A DNA stretch of 59,845 nt from a virus, in the IMG/VR virus record IMGVR_UViG_3300005533_000243, positions 1-59,845 of that record; one strand, written 5' to 3'. The notes under the pieces are model-generated. The model was not told where the DNA came from, searched no databases, and saw nothing but the letters and a program-made list of their open reading frames with translations. Position 1 is the first letter of the stretch. Every line of letters begins with the position of its first letter. The translations under genes and the position numbers were made by a program. Positions 23,208 to 29,056 of the stretch are shown in pieces.

Positions 23208-23463
23208 GCAGCATCTCCTGCGCCAGCGCGTACTCCGCGAGCTTCTCGATCGGACCATGGAATAGGGTGTGGCGCCGACCGGGGTTCAACTCGATCACGA
23301 TCGACACGCCGTTTATCTCTACGTCGCCGACGTCCATCGCAAAGAGCCGCACGTGGATCGCCTCGCTCCGCGAGGTCGCCGATACCCTCAGTCCCGTCGA
23401 CGCGTGGCCAACCCGCGAACCTTCGCCGTTGCCGCCTTGCACGGCGCCGTAGTACCTAGCCAT
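23197..23463 (-). CDS. Hypothetical protein
   Basis: This 88-residue protein begins MARYYGAVQGGNGEGS and may form a beta sandwich (VSATSRSEAIHVRLFAMD), with an amphipathic C-terminal helix. The GTG of member d lies in its last codons. Its ATG follows GGAGGTAACG from the palindrome at 23465. It is not clearly a member of the AQ family. Confidence 0.6.
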   Translation of the reverse strand: MARYYGAVQGGNGEGSRVGHASTGLRVSATSRSEAIHVRLFAMDVGDVEINGVSIVIELNPGRRHTLFHGPIEKLAEYALAQEMLRAA

Positions 23464-23698
23464 CGTTACCTCCGCAGGTAATGTGGTTGAGGATGCACTG
23501 GGCGGACGCAGCGTCGATGTTCTTGTGCTTGAAGAACATGTCGCCTTGCCCGTCCCAGTCACGCGAGCAGGTGTGTGAGATCGTGAACAGGTTGTTTTCC
23601 TCACGCCGCACAAAGTAAAAAATCCCGTCGCGGCCGAGCAGCATCTTCGTTGTGCCGCCGTCACCGTTGGTGAGGAACGGCAATTCATCGAGGCGCAT
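23456..23698 (-). CDS. Small paralogous family protein, member e
   Basis: This 80-residue protein starts MRLDELPFLTNGDGG and has NIDAASAQCILNHITCGG at the C-terminus. It shares both the N-terminal and C-terminal signatures of the family, and a middle with IFYFVRREENNLFTISHT. The start follows GAGGTAACC from the palindrome at 23700. Confidence 0.7.
   Translation of the reverse strand: MRLDELPFLTNGDGGTTKMLLGRDGIFYFVRREENNLFTISHTCSRDWDGQGDMFFKHKNIDAASAQCILNHITCGGNDG
23465..23482. repeat. GTWACC palindrome over ribosome-binding site
   Basis: GTTACC-TCCGCA-GGTAAT. It encodes the last residues of member e and carries the GGAGG for the 23197 gene. Confidence 0.75.
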
Positions 23699-23699
23699 G

Positions 23700-23717
23700 G
23701 TTACCTCGCGTGGTTAC
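23700..23717. repeat. GTWACC palindrome over ribosome-binding site
   Basis: GTTACC-TCGCGT-GGTTAC, one base from the ATG of member e. A GCGCACTCAC motif copy lies just upstream. Confidence 0.8.
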
Positions 23718-23785
23718 GTTGGCGTGAGTGCGCGCGACACTACGGCGTGGCGTCACTGTGTTCACGGTGCATCTCCGCGTCACGA

Positions 23786-23923
23786 TCAGTGCTCGGCCAG
23801 ATAGGCGAGCAGCTTCTCGTACTTGCCGTCCATGATGTCGCGCCGCATCTGCGCTTCGATACGCTTGCGCTCTTCGGCGCTGACGGGGCGCGCGACCATC
23901 ACGGGTTTCTTCTCGGTCGCCAC
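23786..23923 (-). CDS. 45-residue hypothetical protein
   Basis: The protein begins MATEKKPVMVARPVSAEERK, is highly helical and ends with YEKLLAYLAEH. It starts with GTG seven bases after GGAG, and the leader contains a CCCACAC element. It is chosen over a longer frame across the same region, which has no leader signal and an odd composition. Confidence 0.65.
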   Translation of the reverse strand: MATEKKPVMVARPVSAEERKRIEAQMRRDIMDGKYEKLLAYLAEH

Positions 23924-24179
23924 GGGTTGTCTCCATCGTGGTGTGGGTAGGCGTGAAGAAATTTCCTAACGAATGAATTTGAATATGTGTGAAGATGATG
24001 GGGTGGCGGCGCTGCTCACTCGCACGCTGGCGGGAACTGCCGCCACCCCACGCTCGCGGCTCTGGCCAACCGTTCAAGGGTCAGCCTGCTGCGAGCTACC
24101 GGCGCACTGCTCCCAACTCTTGGGTTCAGGGCATCACGCCCCTAGCTGCGCCGGGATACTTAGGCGTTACCTGTGGGGG
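23924..24179. other. Non-coding gap with long stem
   Basis: No credible gene is seen. GGGGTGGCGGC (24000-24010) and GCCGCCACCCC (24039-24049) form a perfect 11-bp stem. A smaller CCCAA/TTGGG stem lies near 24114. It is downstream of the 24180 gene on the minus strand, so it could end or attenuate that transcript, although no clear T-run follows. Confidence 0.55.
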
Positions 24180-24183
24180 TTAC
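24166..24183. repeat. GTWACC palindrome at a stop codon
   Basis: GTTACC-TGTGGG-GGTTAC. It contains the TAA of the 24180 gene. Confidence 0.75.
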
Positions 24184-24920
24184 GCCGCCTCGGCCTGCTG
24201 CTCGCCGGGCTGCTCGGTCGCGGGAGTATTCTCCACCACCGTCAGTCCCAGCGAAGCCGCCTTGGCCAGAACCTCGTCGCGCTCCTTCACGCTCATGAGG
24301 GCAGCGAGACGCTGCTTCACGAGCGAGTGAGCCTGCACGAGTTCGTCCGACTGATCCTGCACGCCGGCTTCGCCAGTCACGATCTTCTCGATCGAGTTGA
24401 CGATGCGCGTGAGTTCGGTTTCCAAGGTCTTGTCCTTGGAGACCTTCTCGCAGGCGGCGCGGATCTGGTCGTCGGTCAGGTCGGTGTCGCACGCAAGCTG
24501 CGCCCGCGCGACGGCGACGAGCGCCGGATACGGGGACACAACTTTCACTTCGCTCTTCACCATCTCCTGATAGAGACGGGAAGCGCGCGTGAACACTTCG
24601 ACCGGATCGCAGGTCGTCATGCCGCCGACCGCGATAAGCTGGCGAAGCTTGGAGACATTCGCCTTCTTGCCCGTGGCGGTGTGATCGTGAACGGCCTTCT
24701 TGCTCTCGGCCGTCAGATAGGCGTCGTAGACGCGATGCGCGTCGTCCTTGCCTTCGCTGTCCTTGTCCAGCGTAACGATGCCATCGTTCGCCGCGCGCAC
24801 GATCTTGTGCGCGAGCGACGGAAGGCTGTCCTTGCCGGACGCGGCGTCACGACCCAGCTCGCGGACCTCGCTCATGAGGTCGTCGAGCCGCTTGTCGTTC
24901 TTCTGCGCTTTGGTGACCAT
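24180..24920 (-). CDS. Hypothetical helical protein
   Basis: This 246-residue, mostly helical protein (MVTKAQKNDKRLDDLM) ends in a Glu/Gln/Ala-rich tail. It has no membrane segment, signal or recognisable motif. The leader has AACCCACGGAG before the ATG. It is a single gene between two non-coding regions, the first after the origin-like block, so it could be expressed early and strongly. That is inference. Confidence 0.65.
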   Translation of the reverse strand: MVTKAQKNDKRLDDLMSEVRELGRDAASGKDSLPSLAHKIVRAANDGIVTLDKDSEGKDDAHRVYDAYLTAESKKAVHDHTATGKKANVSKLRQLIAVGGMTTCDPVEVFTRASRLYQEMVKSEVKVVSPYPALVAVARAQLACDTDLTDDQIRAACEKVSKDKTLETELTRIVNSIEKIVTGEAGVQDQSDELVQAHSLVKQRLAALMSVKERDEVLAKAASLGLTVVENTPATEQPGEQQAEAA

Positions 24921-25055
24921 TTCAAGTTGCTCCGTGGGTTGCCATCTCGCTACTCAGCGCCGGAGATAGCTGTCGGCGCGTGCGGGGAGAAATCCCCGCG
25001 GTGGTTCGCGCGTCGATACACGGCGTGCGAATTACGTGGTCTTGGTTGCCTATGG

Positions 25056-25072
25056 GTAACTTCACAGGTTAC
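25056..25072. repeat. GTWACC palindrome, degenerate
   Basis: GTAACT-TCACA-GGTTAC. It also reads as GGGTAAC/GTTACCC with a 7-base centre. Confidence 0.55.
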
Positions 25073-25100
25073 CCGACGCTCTCGCGCTGAGGCGCGGCGA

Positions 25101-25181
25101 AAAGAAAAAGCCCATCGCACCACGACACCAACAAATCGCGCGAGCGATCTGGCTGCTAAGGGTCGGACGGTACGATGGGCT
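25101..25181 (-). terminator. Minus-strand terminator with long internal loop
   Basis: A 13-bp stem (25109-25121 with 25169-25181, one G-U pair) encloses about 47 bases with an inner ATCGC/GCGAT hairpin. On the minus strand it is followed by TTTTTCTTTT. It would end transcripts coming from the 25.2-25.9 kb region, and its size suggests the end of a short structured RNA. Confidence 0.65.
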
Positions 25182-25405
25182 AGTCAGCGCGACGCGGGAG
25201 GACGATCGCGCAGGGGGATGGTTTGGTGGTTGCGTGGTGTAATAGACCGGACACCAAGTTCAACCGGCGGTGTGGTGAGGCGGGTTCGTGCGCGCGTGAG
25301 TGCGCGCCGCGTCACCGGCGGCGATCTTTATATGTGTGAATAATCGCCGGTTCAGATAAGTTACAGCAAATTTGTTTTCGCTGCCGCGCCAATGGCTTGC
25401 GGCTT

Positions 25406-25432
25406 ATTCTCCATATTCTCCATATTCGCAGG
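25406..25432. repeat. 9-bp tandem repeats, left array
   Basis: ATTCTCCAT occurs twice in tandem, followed by a partial ATTCGCAGG. It lies 25 bases from the hairpin at 25458 and mirrors the right array. Confidence 0.7.
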
Positions 25433-25457
25433 AGATACAGGCGAATTATTTCGAGCT

Positions 25458-25502
25458 TCAATTCCAAAATGTAACCTAGCGAAAGTTACATTTTGGAATT
25501 GA
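25458..25502. repeat. Perfect 18-bp-arm hairpin
   Basis: Two 18-base arms (25458-25475 and 25485-25502) are perfectly complementary around a 9-base loop. The stem is AT-rich and the inner ends are GTAAC/GTTAC, related to the GTWACC family. No T-run follows on either strand, so it is more likely a cruciform or protein site than a terminator. Confidence 0.8.
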
Positions 25503-25540
25503 GGGGTCGCGCGGGGGGTGTGTATCTAAAACCTATAGTA

Positions 25541-25563
25541 AATATAGAGAATATAGAGAATAA
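25541..25563. repeat. 9-bp tandem repeats, right array
   Basis: AATATAGAG occurs twice in tandem, followed by AATAAG. Read on the minus strand it is ATTCTCTAT twice, one base different from the left array and in inverted orientation. Confidence 0.7.
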
Positions 25564-25594
25564 GAAAGAATGTCGCTGCGGCACTAAGCTAACT

Positions 25595-25649
25595 TTAATT
25601 GCTATACTTTCAAGCAACCGAGTTCGGTTGTGGTAAATATAGCAATTAA
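25595..25649. repeat. Nested stem-loop
   Basis: TTAATTGCTATA (25595-25606) pairs with TATAGCAATTAA (25638-25649), and CAACCG (25615-25620) pairs with CGGTTG (25625-25630) inside. It lies directly after the stop of the 25663 gene. Confidence 0.7.
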
Positions 25650-25662
25650 GTTTTAGTTGTAG

Positions 25663-25938
25663 TCAGCGCGCCTTGATGAGTTCGTCGCGCGGCTCGGCCC
25701 AGCAAACCACCGGACCATTAGACCACCGACGCGCGCCATTGCCGTAAGTCTTAGCGCGATATGGTTTCACGCCGGCGCAAGGCACGCGCACGACCAGCGC
25801 ATCATCGTATGATGCAATGGTCTTGTGGTGCGGATTGAACACGGCGCGATAGAGTTCGCGGTCGAAAGCCTCGTGGCATCGCTCGCTGAATTGCTTGCGC
25901 GCCTTCTCGATCTTCGCCCGCATGGATGGGTTCGCCAT
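25663..25938 (-). CDS. Hypothetical basic protein
   Basis: This 91-residue basic protein begins MANPSMRAKIEKARKQF and has an N-terminal helix followed by a beta-rich region (DALVVRVPCAGVKPYRAKTYG) and RRWSNGPVVCWAEP. It lies alone between two non-coding regions. The start follows GAGGTTACCCC of the palindrome at 25942. The family is not recognised. A DNA-binding role near the origin is possible but unsupported. Confidence 0.65.
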   Translation of the reverse strand: MANPSMRAKIEKARKQFSERCHEAFDRELYRAVFNPHHKTIASYDDALVVRVPCAGVKPYRAKTYGNGARRWSNGPVVCWAEPRDELIKAR

Positions 25939-25941
25939 GGG

Positions 25942-25958
25942 GTAACCTCGTGGGTAAC
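25942..25958. repeat. GTWACC palindrome over ribosome-binding site
   Basis: GTAACC-TCGTG-GGTAAC, three bases upstream of the ATG of the 25663 gene. Confidence 0.8.
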
Positions 25959-25986
25959 AAAACGATCAGACCATGAAATGAACAAA

Positions 25987-26021
25987 TGCGCCCACGACCG
26001 CAATCGCAAGCCGTGGGCGCA
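25987..26021 (-). terminator. Hairpin upstream of the 25663 gene
   Basis: TGCGCCCACG (25987-25996) and CGTGGGCGCA (26012-26021) form a perfect 10-bp stem with a 15-base loop. On the minus strand it is followed by TTTGTTCATTTCATG, moderately T-rich, so a leaky terminator or attenuator is possible. Confidence 0.5.
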
Positions 26022-26428
26022 ATGAGATGGTTTCCCGGTATCCAGTCTCTTGTTGACTGGGGTCTAGCCCTTCCACTGACGCGGTGTTCGCACGGCTCTG
26101 GGTGAGCGTGCTACTGGGCGCGCACCAAGTTCACTTGGTTTCGTGGTCGCATGGTGTTAGGCAGTTTAAGACCTTGAGAGTTGCGGATAACGTGGCCAAT
26201 AGTCCAGCATCTCCGCCACACCCTTCGGGACCATACCGACGACATGACGGCGCAGGGTTCACTCGGCTCCGCGCTCGCGGAATTTCCTCTGGCACCATCG
26301 GGCTTTTTCATAAGTCAGGGCACCCGAAGCCCCCGCGCGTCTGCACGCGCCGCGATATGACCTAGCTATCTCGCCCGTTGGCAATCTCGCCCGCACCGCG
26401 TAGCTCCACTGGTGAGCAGGAGCGCCGC

Positions 26429-26449
26429 CGACAGCCTTTTATACTGTCG
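26429..26449. promoter_or_regulatory. Operator-like dyad around TATACT
   Basis: CGACAG (26429-26434) and CTGTCG (26444-26449) flank CCTTTTATA. The TATACT in the middle is a good plus-strand -10 hexamer, although no convincing -35 is seen 17 bases upstream. The arms share the CGACA core with the dyad at 11797. Confidence 0.4.
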
Positions 26450-26512
26450 CACCTTTCGGTGGCATGGTTCCGGTTCGGGTAGGGCGCTTGATTGCCCTAC
26501 AGCCTAGGTGCG
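26448..26512 (+). ncRNA. Structured segment, possible leader RNA
   Basis: CGCACCT (26448-26454) pairs with AGGTGCG (26506-26512), closing a 65-base segment that contains a perfect GTAGGGC/GCCCTAC hairpin (26479-26500). It is not a tRNA: the length, D-arm and T-arm do not fit. It may be a leader of the right-arm transcript. Confidence 0.3.
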
Positions 26513-26519
26513 GGGGCCG

Positions 26520-26537
26520 GGTACCCGGCGGGGTAAC
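26520..26537. repeat. GTWACC palindrome, degenerate
   Basis: GGTACC-CGGCGG-GGTAAC, one mismatch in the first arm, about 75 bases upstream of the promoter at 26611. Confidence 0.45.
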
Positions 26538-26610
26538 TGGACAGCGGGGGCCGCCGGGGGGGCCGCGCTTTTTTGGGGACTCCGGAAATATCCAGGACCC
26601 AAAATCGACG

Positions 26611-26639
26611 TTGTTACTTTCGAGCAACTTCCCTACATT
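26611..26639 (+). promoter_or_regulatory. Promoter for a leaderless mRNA
   Basis: TTGTTA (26611-26616), a 17-base spacer and TACATT (26634-26639) form a moderate sigma-70 match. The expected start site, seven bases on, falls at the A of the ATG at 26647, and no Shine-Dalgarno precedes that ATG. Confidence 0.5.
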
Positions 26640-26646
26640 CGCATTC

Positions 26647-26868
26647 ATGAAAACCTTCACCACCTGGATCGAAGGCGTTCCGCTGATCGAAGTCGACGCG
26701 GAGAACCTGCCGCCGATCGCCGCCTATCGCGATGCTTTCGACGTTCCGGAGCCGGTGCGGGCACAGATCCGCGCCGCGCGCGACGCCGGCGTGCCGCCGT
26801 CGGAGCTCTCGAGAATCTTCAATATGCCGATTGCGTGGGTTGCAATTTTCCTGGGCGAGCCCAACTAG
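26647..26868 (+). CDS. Small HTH-like protein, possible repressor
   Basis: This 73-residue protein begins MKTFTTWIEGVPLIEVD. Its C-terminal half (GVPPSELSRIFNMPIAWVAIFLG) fits a helix-turn-helix. It is the first rightward gene after the control region and is followed at once by a strong terminator, so it forms its own transcription unit. It appears leaderless, as phage repressor mRNAs sometimes are. A Cro- or CI-like role is inferred from position and mRNA layout. A longer open frame upstream is rejected because it reads through the regulatory dyad. Confidence 0.6.
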   Translation: MKTFTTWIEGVPLIEVDAENLPPIAAYRDAFDVPEPVRAQIRAARDAGVPPSELSRIFNMPIAWVAIFLGEPN

Positions 26869-26904
26869 CAACCCCAAGAGCCTTGACTCCGAACTAGCAG
26901 CGAG

Positions 26905-26934
26905 CCCCGGCGCACATCGCCGGGGTTTCGTTTT
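26905..26934 (+). terminator. Strong intrinsic terminator
   Basis: CCCCGGCG (26905-26912), loop CACAT and CGCCGGGG (26918-26925) are followed by TTTCGTTTT. It isolates the 26647 gene from the following genes. Confidence 0.9.
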
Positions 26935-26998
26935 GTGACACAGCCGATACCCCCACCTGCGATACGGCACCTCGAGAAAACTTTTCAGAGGGCTGTTC

Positions 26999-27664
26999 AT
27001 GTCTGCGTTGAATGCAAGTTTGGAAGCCGCGCGCATCTACGCGCAGTTGGCGAACGGTGATTTTTCCGAGGCCCAGCTCACTGCGTTGAGCGAGCTCAAG
27101 GTCGATATCGCCAAGCTTCTCTACCTTGCCAACGGCGGCGAGCTGCGGGTTGCGCACGTCCAGCGGATGTTCGTGTCCGCATTCGGCGTGCTGATCCGGC
27201 CGGCGAATACGACCGCCTATTCGGCCAACGACAGCATTTCGAACAACAGCACCGCCGGGAACGTGATCCCGATTTACACGAATCCAGCGGACGTGAATGA
27301 TCAGCCGATTGAGATCAAAGAGCTGTTGCTCGAGACAAACGACACGGGCGTCGGAACGGCCAACATGCGCGCGTTCCTTTTCAATGCCGATCCGACCGCC
27401 AACGGCGGCGTGATCAACGGCGACAACGGCGCCTACTCCAACAAACGCAACGGCTTCATCGGCTCGATGCAGGGGCAGTTCCGCGTGTTCAGCGATGGTG
27501 GGAAGGCCAAGCTGACGCCGGACGAAGGCCAGAGCATCATCACGCTCCCCGTGGCCGGCAGCAATCTGATCTATTACCAGTTGCAAACGCTCACCGGCTT
27601 CACGCCGTCGGCGAACAGCACGCTCTTCAACGCGACGCTCCGCGGATATATCGGCCGCGCCTAA
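26999..27664 (+). CDS. Hypothetical protein, possible virion protein
   Basis: This 221-residue protein starts MSALNASLEAARIYAQL after AGAGGG. The first 60 residues are helical and the rest is beta-rich with many Asn, Thr and Gly (YSANDSISNNSTAGNVIPIY), as in capsid decoration or receptor-binding proteins. It is a single gene between a terminator and a long inverted repeat, so it may be highly expressed. The family is not recognised. Confidence 0.6.
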   Translation: MSALNASLEAARIYAQLANGDFSEAQLTALSELKVDIAKLLYLANGGELRVAHVQRMFVSAFGVLIRPANTTAYSANDSISNNSTAGNVIPIYTNPADVNDQPIEIKELLLETNDTGVGTANMRAFLFNADPTANGGVINGDNGAYSNKRNGFIGSMQGQFRVFSDGGKAKLTPDEGQSIITLPVAGSNLIYYQLQTLTGFTPSANSTLFNATLRGYIGRA

Positions 27665-27686
27665 TCGCGGTCTCGCTGCCGACTAA

Positions 27687-27746
27687 ACCACCAAACCATC
27701 TGACCATCTCGCCGCGCGCAAGAACGCGACGGGATGGTTTCGTGGT
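27687..27746. repeat. Long imperfect inverted repeat
   Basis: Bases 27687-27700 pair with 27733-27746 over 14 positions with one mismatch, and CG-rich pairs can form inside. The left arm is the exact complement of a sequence at 25218-25231. No T-run follows, so it is not a standard terminator. Confidence 0.6.
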
Positions 27747-27827
27747 GTGATGGGCCAGACGGTTCCGCGCGGCAGTGAACGAAAAAATTCACACCCGGTC
27801 GAACCGAATTGAGACTCATGTGTAACC

Positions 27828-27847
27828 CCGGCGGCCGATACCGCCGG
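27828..27847 (+). promoter_or_regulatory. Hairpin abutting a start codon
   Basis: CCGGCGG (27828-27834), loop CCGATA and CCGCCGG (27841-27847) form a perfect 7-bp stem ending one base before the ATG at 27849. No Shine-Dalgarno is present, so the hairpin may restrict translation. Confidence 0.5.
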
Positions 27848-27848
27848 C

Positions 27849-28226
27849 ATGATGATCTCCGAAATCAAGAAGACCCTCCACGCCGCGCTCTTCGCGTTGG
27901 CATTCGGTCTCACCGGAATGGGCGTCACTCACGCGGTGACCCCCGATCTTTCCCAGTGTGAGGCGAGCGTCACCGAGATCGACGACCTGATCAAGACGAG
28001 CCCGATGGGCAACGTTGTTCGCGTCGATCGACTGAAAGGCCCGGAGGTGAAGGCATACTTCCTGAATTGGGGTGAAGACGTCGAATGGGATGTCGCCATC
28101 TCATTCGTTTTGAAAGACGGCCGCGTTCTAACCCTCGCTGGCAACGGTGAGTGTTTTACTTGGCACGGCATCACCGACGTCGAGAAACACGATCGGGCGA
28201 TGCGCAAAGCGAAAATCGAAGCGTGA
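27849..28226 (+). CDS. Exported hypothetical protein
   Basis: This 125-residue protein has a signal peptide (KKTLHAALFALAFGLTGMGVTHA) with a likely cleavage after THA. The mature part is a small alpha/beta protein with two Cys, which could pair. Its stop overlaps the endolysin start (GTGA). It lies at the head of the lysis cassette, so a periplasmic role in lysis or endolysin control is possible. Confidence 0.65.
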   Translation: MMISEIKKTLHAALFALAFGLTGMGVTHAVTPDLSQCEASVTEIDDLIKTSPMGNVVRVDRLKGPEVKAYFLNWGEDVEWDVAISFVLKDGRVLTLAGNGECFTWHGITDVEKHDRAMRKAKIEA

Positions 28227-29056
28227 GCTACCAGTACGGCGACCTCAAAGACGAATACGCTGAGCTCCTCAAGACGGCCCGGGTGACCCGGGCCACCGAG
28301 ATTGAACGCACCGCGGACCGGCTGATCAAACTGATCCCCCGGTATCGTGACGTCGAAGCGGCGACCGGTGTCCCCGCTGTATGGCTCGCGGCAATCAACG
28401 AGCGCGAGAGCTCTTCGAACTTCCGAACCTATTTGGGCAACGGCGACCCACTCAATCGGGTCTCCGTTCATGTCCCCGCGGGACGCGGGCCGTTCTCCTC
28501 CTGGGAGGCCGGCGCAAAGGACGCGCTTCATCTGGATCGCATGGACACGGTCAAGGACATGCCTGAGGGCTGGTCTTGGACGCGTGGATGCTTCCAGGGC
28601 GAGGCGTGGAACGGGTTCGGACCCCGGATGCACGGGATCCACACCGGATACCTGTGGGCCGGGATGACCCCGTACGTGCGCGGCAAGTACGTTGCCGACG
28701 GCGTATGGGATCGCAATCACGTCGACGAGCAGCTCGGGATCATTCCCATGATGCGCGCGCTCGTCGAGCGCGATGCTTCGCTCGATCTGGCCGGCGACCC
28801 GTGGTCCACGGATCCGCTGACCAACTACGTGCCGCCGCCGGCGCCCAAGAGCCAGGACGATCTCGACGACGTCGCCACGCTTCAGCGCGATCTCAACAAG
28901 ATCATGGGAACGGATCTGCGGGTGGACGGCTCTTACGGCCGGCTGACCCGCGGCGTGGTCATGGACTTCCAGAAAAAGTTCGGACTTCAATGGATCGACG
29001 GCATCGTCGGTAACGAGACCAAGTCGGCCATTCAGCAGCAGTTGGGTGGCCACTGA
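28223..29056 (+). CDS. Endolysin with C-terminal peptidoglycan-binding domain
   Basis: This 277-residue protein starts with GTG (MSYQYGDLKDE). The N-terminal 200 residues resemble a lysozyme or transglycosylase-type muramidase (VPAVWLAAINERESSSNF, with the likely catalytic Glu in NERES). The C-terminal 65 residues (DDVATLQRDLNKIMGTDL, then RGVVMDFQKKFGL) are a PG_binding_1 repeat. No signal peptide is present, so release through a holin is expected, and holin-like genes follow. The frame extends upstream but the GTGA overlap fixes the start. Confidence 0.85.
   Translation: MSYQYGDLKDEYAELLKTARVTRATEIERTADRLIKLIPRYRDVEAATGVPAVWLAAINERESSSNFRTYLGNGDPLNRVSVHVPAGRGPFSSWEAGAKDALHLDRMDTVKDMPEGWSWTRGCFQGEAWNGFGPRMHGIHTGYLWAGMTPYVRGKYVADGVWDRNHVDEQLGIIPMMRALVERDASLDLAGDPWSTDPLTNYVPPPAPKSQDDLDDVATLQRDLNKIMGTDLRVDGSYGRLTRGVVMDFQKKFGLQWIDGIVGNETKSAIQQQLGGH

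Larger units (their letters stand above)
24921..25662. other. 742-base non-coding region, candidate origin
   Basis: No gene is seen. In order it holds a GCGGGG/CCCCGC hairpin near 24994, a GTWACC site (25056), a minus-strand terminator (25101-25181), a GCGCACTCAC motif (25296), an AT-rich block with inverted 9-bp repeat arrays around a long hairpin (25406-25563), and a nested stem-loop (25595-25649). AT-richness, tandem repeats and hairpins together resemble a replication origin, though direct proof is lacking. Confidence 0.5.
25939..26646. other. Non-coding switch region between arms
   Basis: No gene is seen in this 708-base stretch between the divergent arms. It contains the palindrome at 25942, a strong hairpin (25987-26021), CCAGTC/GACTGG near 26051, ACCAAGT-TC-ACTTGGT (26124-26139), an operator-like dyad (26429-26449), a structured segment (26448-26512), a degenerate GTWACC site (26520) and the promoter at 26611. 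It is the likely control region for the right arm. Confidence 0.55.

Noticed and set aside
23685-24077. 130-residue frame covering the small gene at 23786
   Set aside because: It has no leader signal, has a shadow-like composition and runs across a non-coding stem. The GTG-started 45-residue frame has a good Shine-Dalgarno.
6165-25312. T7-like promoter reading of the ACTCAC motif
   Set aside because: The motif shares only ACTCAC with T7-type promoters, lacks the TATAG part, and no phage RNA polymerase gene is present.
26448-26512. tRNA-like cloverleaf with a 7-bp closing stem
   Set aside because: The segment is too short and lacks a D-arm, a proper anticodon loop and a TTC-type T-loop at the right distance. 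Kept only as a structured segment.
26555-26580. GC-rich run followed by TTTTTT as a plus-strand terminator
   Set aside because: The Gs and Cs do not form a convincing continuous stem, and it would block the promoter-proximal region without an upstream gene.
26464-26868. Extended start for the HTH-like gene at 26647
   Set aside because: The extension reads through the hairpins and the promoter and has an atypical Gly/Pro/Arg-rich translation.
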